Shown: piece after piece, positions 31,216-40,197 of the stretch
Numbering within the stretch: the stretch's first letter is position 1
How the letters are laid out: each line of letters opens with the position of its first letter
From: Stromatinia cepivora
Taxonomy: Eukaryota; Ascomycota; Leotiomycetes; Helotiales; Sclerotiniaceae
Length of the DNA: 64,000 nucleotides
Reading direction: 5' to 3'
Assembly: GCA_014898415.1 (NCBI GenBank)
Contig: RCTD01000006.1
Coordinates: 496,001 to 560,000, forward strand
The notes under the pieces: model-generated
Database searches by the model: none
Told to the model about the DNA's origin: nothing
The model's input: the letters and a program-made list of their open reading frames with translations, nothing else
Made by a program: the position numbers and the translations under genes

Positions 31216-31640
31216 TTTATACTTAGTATCATATGATCACATGATCAAAAGTAACAATAATGTAGGCAAAGGTAGGGTATACCCGGGGCAACCCGGGGTA
31301 AAACCGGCCGAAAAGCCACCCTGTTGAAGCTCTACGGGTAGGGTAACCATATGCTCCGGGTACCATGGTACCCGCGGGCATATCGCACGTGAGGTTATGT
31401 ATTTGGTGAAGGCTATACGATCATTATATCACATGATATTTGTATCATATGATCCCTGTGTCACATGATAAACATATCACACGACCCTACACAATATGAT
31501 TTAAAAATAACCTCAACTTTGGACGATAATATCGGACGATCACATGATATTTACCCTGCGGTACCCCGACGGTATTTCCGGGTAACCACCCCGAAAACCT
31601 CTACAGGGTAGGGTACGGGAGTCCAGCCCTGTGGACCGTA
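31216..31640. repeat. Repeat patch: ATCACATGAT palindromes plus GC-rich GGGTAGGGTA motifs
   Basis: Alternating AT-rich and GC-rich mini-blocks. Variants of ATCA(T/C)ATGAT occur at least five times (about 31227, 31235, 31426, 31443, 31539). The motif GGTAGGGTA occurs three times (about 31271, 31336, 31606), twice preceded by CTCTAC or CTCTACA, and a CGAAAA-x-CC block precedes two of them, so this is a diverged direct repeat. The centre, 31349-31383, is a hairpin: GGGTACCATGGTACCC (31358-31373) is a perfect 16-bp palindrome, with outer arms ATATGC and GCATAT. No ORF or transposase was recognised. Confidence 0.6.
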
Positions 31641-33464
31641 GGAAAGGGGAAAAGTGGCATGTCTTGACTACAAGTAGAGTTTGTGCATTGATACTGGGTG
31701 AATCTGCCAATAAAGTATGCCGCCTCAATTTCTATGAATGCCTTGCATCGATTTTAGCGTACTTACTGAGTCTTGCTCAGCACTAGTGTGTACTTTAGCA
31801 TAAAGCTTTGTAATGAATACGTGTAACATGCTTTTAAGTTAGAGCGTGCGGAATAGCGAAGAATTTAACGTCGCGAGTCATAGTAAAGCATCTCCCGAAG
31901 CAGCACATCGACTATTAGTAAACATCTATATCCTGGTTAGGCTACTTAGTCCGAGGTATAATTGCATCAGGTCGAATTTGTTGTCAAACTATACTATAGC
32001 TCCCCAAGTAGGCATGGGACAAATGTCGGTTTCGAAAACCCTTATGGGAAAGCATCGGTGGTTCGGTCTACCCAGCTCTGGGAAAACCTGGGTGCTTGTT
32101 ATACGAGTACTGGTCTCCCTGGTCGAACTAAATGTCTCGGGAGATTATTAGAGGGTCATAAGTTTGTCAAATATGCCTTGGGAAAACAGGACTTTAAGGC
32201 TGTGTAGAGATGCACGCCTAAGGGATGTCGTTCCACCTTCAATGTCAAGGATTACCTAAGTGGTATATGCGAAACTTCTGCTGGTCCTATATGGCAGCGT
32301 ATCTTACTTTTTCGAGCAATGGCAAGCTAGTGATGCATCTGAGATGAAATACAGAAATAAATGGAAAATTTATCTTCTGCCAAGTACGGCGCTTGGTGTA
32401 TAGGGGTAGCGTCTTGAATGGTCGTGCCGGTACTCCACGGCGTACAGATTCCAGAAGAACATCAAAATCAGCATGATTGGCCGCGGTGGTTGAGTAGAGT
32501 AAACTAGGGGTTAGGCCTTCCAAAGGGTATCAAATGGAAGGTAGATCACAGACGTGACATAAACAGCTATTTTGCTGCATACTCATGTTAAAGTATAGTG
32601 GTCTGGGAAAGAGGATCTATTACATACCTTGGATGCCAATTATTTGAGACTGGTTGGCTATGCTAGAACATCAAGGTCTATGAGTCTTAGCGGTAGCGCA
32701 TTTTTAGTTCGTCTTCTTACCCTCATCCTCTGTTATCAAGATATCACCAAGTCATCTAGAAAGATGGTTGTATCTATTCTTTTCTGGCATTGAAGTATAG
32801 CTACTAAAACCCTGAATCCTTCAATTTTCAAAATATCGGCATAGCTCAATAAGTTATGGTGTAGTTAAGTTATGGTGTAGTTAAGTCATGGTGTAGTTAA
32901 GTTATGGTGTAGTTGAGTTGCATCACTGCAGCCATGTCTATAAAAATAATGTCATTGAGGGAAAGATCTCAAAATCCATGAGAATGTCATTTTCTTGACA
33001 CTCATCTAAGAGCTTTTGCAGCGCAGGATAGTCTCCAATATCCCCGCACGTGGAAAAATCTCCCTGAAACATCACGTTTATGCCCAGAAGGACTATAGAA
33101 ATAGATCGCCTCAGGATGCAAAGTACTTTTCCTTCATATTAAAATCCAGCTCTATTTTCCTTTTTTTCACACAAAGTTATTATTCAAATAGATTTTTTTT
33201 CGCAATGATTTTTTATTTCACATAGGTTGCACAGGATGGGTATGGATAATATTTATATAACAAAGGAAATGTATTTTTCTTTTTTTTTTGGTGTTTCAGT
33301 CTCTTTTGATAGAAGCAAGAACGAATTCTAACATGTTTACAAAGGAAAATGCAAGCCTAACTACATGAGGGACCCAGCCTCTAGTTTAGTGTCTGTGTTT
33401 GATGAAAATCATGTCAACTTCCCATTTCATATACCCATCGGGGCGATGACGGGGTGGAGGGGTC
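31641..33464. other. Intergenic with possible ankyrin-like remnant
   Basis: No intact gene. On the minus strand 32400-32523 reads GLTPSLLYSTTAANHADFD and VLLESVRRG, which loosely fits one ankyrin repeat; it may be a relic. Other short openings show nothing. A 16-bp tandem repeat at 32851-32914 is listed separately. The stretch near 33270-33464 is the 3' flank of the coiled-coil gene and contains T-rich tracts. Confidence 0.35.
32851..32914 (+). repeat. 16-bp tandem repeat, 4 copies
   Basis: Four head-to-tail copies of AAGTTATGGTGTAGTT; three are identical and the third has one T-to-C change (AAGTCATGG). The array then decays to GAGTTG. Confidence 0.95.
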
Positions 33465-34043
33465 TCAAGAGCCGAGATGATTTTGGAAAGCTTCAAACTC
33501 CCTGATTAATTGCCGATGTTCCTTCTTCAAGAGGAAGATTTGGTGACGAATGATGTCCTTCACTTTGACGGCATCGGCGTGGCTCGATATCAAGCAATTA
33601 AAGCAGTAGTCACATTCACAGCGATCCTCGGGGTCACCGGGCCGCATGCTGCCACACTCGTACTTTTCTCTTACTCTGGTTGGCAAGGAAAATCTCCAGA
33701 GGCCGGGAATGTGATGGACTGAAGCTTCGAATTGTTCACGCAATCCTTGGTGTTGCGTCTCCAATTTCCCGAGTTCGGAGTGCAGAGCTTCTTGCTCCTT
33801 GATGACCTGGAGGTAATTTCCCAACACGTTGTCGAACTTGAATATGCCGCCAAATAGCTCGTCTCGGTGTTTCTGTTTTTCGGGGTATTCGGAACTCGAG
33901 TGGTATTCGTCGAGGTCCTCAACGAGGCGGGCCGGTTGGGGGCTGTTGGACTCCACACTTGGCGTATTTCTCTCTTCACCTCGGACGACGCTGGGAATGT
34001 ACATGTAATCTTCCATTTCCTCCTCATGCGTAAGATACTCCAT
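33465..34043 (-). CDS. Small coiled-coil protein with C-x11-C-x-C-x2-C cluster (copy 1)
   Basis: Unrecognised family. A single exon of 192 residues from MEYLTHEEEMEDYM (34043); the frame continues 59 codons upstream, but that part is Ser/Thr-rich and the context GCCAAGATGG suits the chosen start. Residues 1-60 are acidic and disordered. Residues 62-108 (FDNVLGNYLQV, EQEALHSELGKLETQHQGL) should form a coiled coil. A cysteine cluster, Cys130-x11-Cys142-x-Cys144-x2-Cys147 plus Cys150, follows, and then a second helix with KKEHRQLIREFE. The Cys spacing and the EH-x2-LI helix 28 residues later are exactly reproduced in the protein at 43532-44143, so the two are paralogues. A metal-binding mini-domain between two helices is my inference. 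Confidence 0.75.
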   Translation of the reverse strand: MEYLTHEEEMEDYMYIPSVVRGEERNTPSVESNSPQPARLVEDLDEYHSSSEYPEKQKHRDELFGGIFKFDNVLGNYLQVIKEQEALHSELGKLETQHQGLREQFEASVHHIPGLWRFSLPTRVREKYECGSMRPGDPEDRCECDYCFNCLISSHADAVKVKDIIRHQIFLLKKEHRQLIREFEAFQNHLGS

Positions 34044-35432
34044 CTTGGCGGTTTTGATCTTCTTAGTCTGACTAATTAGCTGAATTCTGTTGAGAATGAG
34101 CCGAGGTGTAGGTAGAAGCTTGAGGTTGCTGGTACTGGTAGTGGTACTGGTGCTAGTGTTATGTTCTGATTGATGTGAGTATGTGTGGATGAGATGGGAT
34201 TGTTGGGGGAAATATTGCATGTATTTATAATATAGAAATAAACTTGTTCAGTATCTGTTACTCACTAATTTTGTAGCTGTTCTTTCAAAGTTCCGTTGTT
34301 GATTGAATCTACAGTCTAATTTGTTTGATCATCTATCGACATATGAAGTATTACTATGCTGTTCCCATTCATCATCATGCTGTTATAATCGATATGAAAG
34401 AAGCTGATTCCACAACTCTTTGTCTAGATTACAATTCTTTGTCTGAACCATAAATGTGCATGGCTCGACCAGGTTAGCCGAGGTCTCACAGTCCCTCCCC
34501 TATTGAATCGAATAACCATCTCTCGTCTTTCCGGCCCAACTGCTCCCCTGAGCCCCCGCATAAGCCCCCCAAAATTCACAGGCTGACGGTGGGAGTTAAC
34601 TCGGTGGGGAAACCCAGTGAGCGGAGTCCTATTGCTACACCCCTAGCTCTATGAATGCATCAATAAAGTTAGCAAATCCGCATCCGAAAACAAAACCCTC
34701 AAGCACCCATCCAAAAAAAAATCTCCCCAACTACTCCTAGGGGCTCAACGCCATGTAACGCCGCAAACTATTCAGATATCAACTCGTTCGGCACGGAAAT
34801 GAAATGAATTTAACCTCTAATGATATATATTCCCGACCAAAAGCTTATATTAATCGAATGAAACAATTTCCTTCTTCCTCTCGATATCTGCAAAATTACA
34901 TATCATCAATCATGATCAATACCCAAAGCAAAATTAGCATAACGCATTGAATGAGCAAGCAAATAAAATAAAACGTATAAATACTGTGCTAGAAATACCT
35001 AAGACATAGCCTATATCAAGCGAGATATGGGAGATGGTGAAGTCTCGGTCCGGTGGCATTGAACAGTCAGTCAGTACAGTTCGATTAAAATGGCAAGATA
35101 GGACGGACGTTATTTCCACATCATCATGAGACGAAATTTAGGGGTTTAAAACACATGGATTGCTAGGTCAAAAGAAAGATAATAGACAACCTCCACCAAA
35201 TACACCTTCGACCAACCCCCCACCACTGGCTGACCCATCACTCAACAATCGCCTCTCAACCACCATCCACGCACGTGAAACAGAAACAGAGTATTTCCTC
35301 ATCCTCATCATAACTCTCATCATCATCATCATCATCATCACCATCACCATCACCACCATGATAGCCCAAACAAATCAAAATCATATCCAAAGAAACCAAT
35401 CTATCCAATCCTCATCGAAAGAAAAATCGCCC
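34044..35432. other. Intergenic with CAT microsatellite
   Basis: About 1.4 kb without a recognisable gene. It holds the promoter of the coiled-coil gene and the 3' flank of the methyltransferase gene. A trinucleotide CAT/ATC array lies at about 35318-35357 and causes false Met-rich and Ile-rich frames on the two strands. Confidence 0.5.
35318..35357 (+). repeat. CAT/CAC trinucleotide microsatellite
   Basis: About 13 tandem trinucleotides, mostly CAT, drifting into CAC at the 3' end. Confidence 0.9.
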
Positions 35433-38312
35433 TTAGACTCTCCCCAATGGTTTTCTAGCCCATCCATTCACGGTCCTCCATCCAGCACCACAAGCTCTAC
35501 CCTCTTCAATAAGATTTTGTACACCTTCCAACGTTCCCTCGTCACCCACTGTCTGAACTCTGCATCTCAACAACCATTTCTCCCAAGCCCAGCCACCGAC
35601 TAACCCAGCAACACAAGCTGCATCTCCTGTACTCCCGCTGACAATCGCTTCCATTTCCAATGGATCACCCACGCTATTTCTCTCGACGTCAAATTTATGT
35701 TCCGGGTCGGCACCCATTGGCAAAAACACCCATGCGCGTTTGATACCTACGAAACCCGCGCGTTTCAAACGGCCGAGCCAGAGTTTGGTGGGTGACGGAT
35801 CGTACCCGAGGGTTTTGAGGTTGAATCCAAATTCAACACTCTTGGCCAAACCCACTGGGCCTGCGTTGACAATATCTGAATCCATGATGGAGAAATCGAG
35901 ATACCCACCTGGCTTCAGAATACGCATGCATTCTTTAAGACAAGCTTCCCATTCATCTTCACCGTTCTCACCGCGCTCCTTGAGAATGCTGTAGATTTCG
36001 CGAGCGGAGATGAGGTCGAATTGATTATCTTTCCACGGAAGCTTAACGAGACGCTCCACGGCTACTTGGCGAAGATTCTTAGGGCCGCGAATGTTGGAGT
36101 TGGATAGCTGGCGAAGAGATTTGGTGGTCACCGTGTATACTTTGCAGTTGGGATATTCGGTAGCACATTGCCATGCCCAATCACATGTGGCTTGTCCGCC
36201 GAGATCAAGGATGCGAGCACGGTCTCTAGGGGTGCCGTTAATAGTGGGACCCATTGAGGAAAGTCTCGCAAGACGCTTGGCGACAGGAGCTGCGATTAAG
36301 CGACCTCCGTTGAGCAATTTAGTTGCTGCGACATTCCAGGCTGCAGGTGCCATTTGTTCGAGAGCTTCGATTTCTTTGTCATGCTTTAGCTTGTCCAGAT
36401 CTTCAAACGGAGTGTCGTCACCACGAGCCACGTTGGAAGACATGCGGCGCTTGGGGGACATTGGGAGAACGCTCAATTGGTATTTACCGAGAAGATGGGC
36501 ACGATGAGCTGCTGGAAAAGATACTCGTTGAGATTGGATAGCTTCAAATCTGGGAACGCGATGCACGAATACATCACGGCGATGAGTTTTGCGAATTGAT
36601 CGTTTGAAGGCGCGGTGGTAGGTTGATTCTTGAGGAAGAGCTTTAGGTAGTGGACAAGATTTCCCAGCAAGTTTGGCAAGCGTAGCAGTAGCGGCTGCTG
36701 GAGTGGAGACATCATGGTTGATAGGGTCCATAGAGAAGTGAACAGTCTTCTTACGCTGCAAAGGGAGTGGCTCAGGCTCAATTGGTGAGATTGCCATTTC
36801 TGCTGCTGAAAGTCTTACACTGGAAGCTCGCTTCAACAAGGCGACTTCGTCATCACGAGCCTCTGTAGGATTAATGAGTTCCGAGAGGTAATCATGTTGA
36901 GCTGCGAGCCACAGTGCAGTGCGGTCAATATTAACAGTTGCAGTATCCTCAAGCTTGTTAATATATCCAGGTGCGTAATCGGTCAACATTTCATCAGCTA
37001 CAATGACTTCCTCAAAACTAGTTTTATTTGGCGGAGGGGATCTGACAGGAACAATGGTTTCGTCGGAATTATCGTGGCGAATCTCTGGTCGGATGAACTT
37101 AGCGGTTGGTGGTCCATCAGTATCAGCAGGTTCTGGAACTTCGATAATACGCTCAACCGGATGTGGTGCCCATGGGGTGTTGTAAAAGTTCTCTGCGGTG
37201 GTTGATGAAGGAGGAAGAGGTTCATCTGGCGTGACAGGTACAAGGTGCCAGGTATGTCTTGCGCCATGACCCAAAGATGCAAAGAAGCCACCAGGAGACG
37301 GTATCTCTAGGTTTGTTAGACTTTCCATAGCTCGCTGTTGACTCGGGGTGAGAATTAGTGAATTGGCGCGATGAATATTGGTGTTCAAAGGTGGCAAGCT
37401 TTGCTGCATTTCTTGGGTGGGTATGATTTCTTGTGGTACGGTGCTTAGTTCAATGACTTGTTCCAATTGCTGCTCATCGAGGTAGTCACTAGAAGAACCT
37501 GAGATCGCTTCCAAGGTAGCCATAGCAGCAGGTTGTAATTGAACTCTCCAACTGGCACGAGGACCGTCCTCTTCGCTGTCGTAACCAATATCTGGAGTTG
37601 GCGGAGCAGACATTTGAGCCATCTGCTCCGAATCCATGCTTCCATCCAATGAGGGTGGAGTCGAAGAGGATGGAATTGATAGATTCTCTTGGTTCTTGAA
37701 GTACGTAAGGACAGCAGGAGACATCGCTACTCTTGGGGGCGGTGTTGGCGGTACTGGGGATGCCAATTGTCGTTTGAATGCTGTGACTTCAGCCCATGGA
37801 TCTTCATTTGAGGGAATTACAAGTGAGGGTAGAGAGCTTAGGGAGTTTCTGCTTCCGATCGAGCTTGTGGATGATCTGTTTGATCTTTGAGACTGCCCAA
37901 TACTGCTCCTTCGTCTCAAAGTGCTGCCCCTCCGATTATCTTCGTCGGATGAAACATCGTAAAGATCATCGAAGTCAGTAGCATCGGTTGTAAAACTTGC
38001 TCTTGTCCATGGCGCTGATGAAGGAGCGGAACTTGAATCTTTGCTTGAGTCTGAGCAAGATGGTGAAGCTGGACGGTATGGTTGCATGAATTGATTGGCT
38101 CGAGGCGTTGGAAAGTGGTCGCTGAGTGGGGAAAGCCAGTCTGCCTTGTGGGGGGATCTATCTCGACCTCGCATTTCCATGTGTTTTGAACCACGTATCG
38201 ATTCTTCTTCATCTTCCATTATTGTATTAAGAGGCCGTCGTCGTCTCTGTGCCTGCACAGGTGAAGTCGACGGCCGGTATGTTGTGGCAGGTAGGTAATC
38301 TAGAGTTGCCAT
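35433..38312 (-). CDS. Large fungal protein with C-terminal SAM-dependent methyltransferase domain
   Basis: A single exon of 959 residues. Residues 1-600 are Ser/Pro-rich and predicted disordered, with many RxxS-type sites. From about 650 there is a class I methyltransferase: motif I ARILDLGGQATCDWAW, acidic motif II region KVYTVTTKS, FDLISAREIYSILKE, and the post-I KECMRILKPGGYLDFSIMD typical of Methyltransf_11. Gly-rich motif I is slightly unusual (DLGGQ with a Trp-rich helix), and motif II lacks the usual acid after beta2. Substrate unknown; the shape (long regulatory N-terminus, C-terminal domain) is shared by a conserved ascomycete family that I recognise only as uncharacterised. Intact from MATLDYLPATTY to the stop. 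Confidence 0.85.
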   Translation of the reverse strand: MATLDYLPATTYRPSTSPVQAQRRRRPLNTIMEDEEESIRGSKHMEMRGRDRSPHKADWLSPLSDHFPTPRANQFMQPYRPASPSCSDSSKDSSSAPSSAPWTRASFTTDATDFDDLYDVSSDEDNRRGSTLRRRSSIGQSQRSNRSSTSSIGSRNSLSSLPSLVIPSNEDPWAEVTAFKRQLASPVPPTPPPRVAMSPAVLTYFKNQENLSIPSSSTPPSLDGSMDSEQMAQMSAPPTPDIGYDSEEDGPRASWRVQLQPAAMATLEAISGSSSDYLDEQQLEQVIELSTVPQEIIPTQEMQQSLPPLNTNIHRANSLILTPSQQRAMESLTNLEIPSPGGFFASLGHGARHTWHLVPVTPDEPLPPSSTTAENFYNTPWAPHPVERIIEVPEPADTDGPPTAKFIRPEIRHDNSDETIVPVRSPPPNKTSFEEVIVADEMLTDYAPGYINKLEDTATVNIDRTALWLAAQHDYLSELINPTEARDDEVALLKRASSVRLSAAEMAISPIEPEPLPLQRKKTVHFSMDPINHDVSTPAAATATLAKLAGKSCPLPKALPQESTYHRAFKRSIRKTHRRDVFVHRVPRFEAIQSQRVSFPAAHRAHLLGKYQLSVLPMSPKRRMSSNVARGDDTPFEDLDKLKHDKEIEALEQMAPAAWNVAATKLLNGGRLIAAPVAKRLARLSSMGPTINGTPRDRARILDLGGQATCDWAWQCATEYPNCKVYTVTTKSLRQLSNSNIRGPKNLRQVAVERLVKLPWKDNQFDLISAREIYSILKERGENGEDEWEACLKECMRILKPGGYLDFSIMDSDIVNAGPVGLAKSVEFGFNLKTLGYDPSPTKLWLGRLKRAGFVGIKRAWVFLPMGADPEHKFDVERNSVGDPLEMEAIVSGSTGDAACVAGLVGGWAWEKWLLRCRVQTVGDEGTLEGVQNLIEEGRACGAGWRTVNGWARKPLGRV

Positions 38313-40197
38313 TTTGTCGACCTAGAAAACGTGACTTTTTGATATACGCTCCTCGTCGGCTAGGTATCGTGTATTAATTTTTTTAGACGCTCTACGTCTA
38401 GTGAGATAAGGAAAAAGAAATATTAAAAGATAGTATGCTTCGATCAACGAAGACTTTGTAACACTATGCTAAAAAGAGAGGAATTAACAACGACGAGAAC
38501 AATACACCTCCTACACTACAAGAAAGAACGAGACGGGAAGAAATGATGATCTGAGTTTGGTAACTGGGTCACTGAAGGGTTTATACCGACAGTACTTGCC
38601 AAAAAGCGACAAGGGGGCCTAGCAGGTGTGGCTCCAATTGAAGCCAAATTTTATTGAAGAACCGGCAAAAAGAGATTTTCCAAGCCTCTCCAAGCGTCAA
38701 GAGCAACACGATCCCCACCAGTGAGGAGAGACATCCAAAAAGAGTCTACGGAGTAAAAGAGTAAAATTGTTTAAGATGTTACAACATCGGCTCATAACCG
38801 TACATCCAATAAAAGTTGTGGCTGTCTAACCCCAGTGCATGGCACTGATGACCCGGCAGCAAATAGTTGGCAACTAACGACTGGAATGGGAAAGAAAATC
38901 GATTTTTCTAGAGATATTGCGCGCGCGACGATTAATTGAGAATTCAAGAGGGTAGCATTTTGTATTCCGTTGGCGCTTGCATACAACATCTACCAATGAG
39001 ACTGCTCATCGCCTTGCAGGACCTAGCTGGTTCGTGGAACCCACCAAAAGTTCGGCGCGTAAAAATAGAAATGACCTATGAAGACGAATATGAGTGCGCC
39101 ACGAAGTAGAATGGGTTTGACTCGATCGTAGTTTAATTGTACATGACTGGATGTGATGTTCCGATTTATAATTTGATCCGCATGAATTTACCCATGTAAA
39201 AGAGCATCACAGGGAAGGAAAGTGGCAGGTAGGTCGCTATATATAATTCTGCTTTCTGTAAGAAGAAGTATCTTCCGTAGTTCCGTTCAATATTGCGCCC
39301 AACCAGTCATTCTAACTTGATTGTGCGAACCACGAATATATATGAGTAATGCTGGCGGTACCTGCATTTAAATTATCGGCCAAGTAGCATCGGGTGATGA
39401 AGATACTAGGTGCATATGTCTCGGCGTCTGGTTATTGCATGGTGGCATAGTGAAGAAAAGAAAATGCCAATATCTTTGATATACGTATGACTTGAGTTTG
39501 ATGGCTGAAATGAGAACATCGTGAGAGTTTGCACAAACCGATTGCTAAGTTTTAGTCACGTGTTGAAGTGTCTCCATTGTAATTCTGTGGGGTCACCAAC
39601 TCCCGCAGTTTTTAATCTTGCTATATGACAGACGCCATCACCTCAAACAAGTCAATGAAAAATGACTGTCTGTTCGTATTCGATTCGGGCTGCCGGTCTA
39701 TGTATTCTTATGTATGTATCAATCAAATAAGGTCAGGTGGGGAAATCAGTATGTGATGAATTTGCACTCGATCTATTCCGCTGTACGAATACCGTGATTC
39801 TTCTTCTTAAACCAAGTGGTGACTAGGATGATGTTCTTACATTAATTATCACAAACTCTAGACATAACATACAAGAGTGCAAGCGAGTTCACGGCTGTAC
39901 CGAAGCTTTTTTTTGGAGATCTCTGATGTCGGAATTTCAAGAACACCAGAAGTGAACGTCGCTTCAGATTTTCATTCTAACCTCGAGCTTTACGTTTGCA
40001 TCGAAGGATATCTTTTCGATGGGCTCATGGTGAGGAAGGCTTATTCAGACAAGATACGGGACTGATAAGCTATGAAGAGCCATCATGCACAATGCATTTA
40101 AGTACGGACCGATGTCGATCGATGTATAGCTATCGTTTTTTAACCTAACAAATTTATCTCCCCAATGAACGGAACTAGTCACCATGTTTCAATCCCT
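38313..40197. other. Intergenic, 1.9 kb, nothing recognised
   Basis: Upstream region of the methyltransferase gene and 3' flank of the LRR-like gene. Openings of 62-65 codons at 38792-38989 and 39877-40065 have no family features. Confidence 0.45.

Noticed and set aside
31261..31640. Telomere-like GGGTAGGGTA motifs
   Set aside because: Only three isolated occurrences, not a TTAGGG array, and flanked by ordinary sequence; not a telomere or interstitial telomere repeat.
35168..35359. Met/Val-rich minus ORF and Ile-rich plus ORF
   Set aside because: Both come from the CAT trinucleotide microsatellite.
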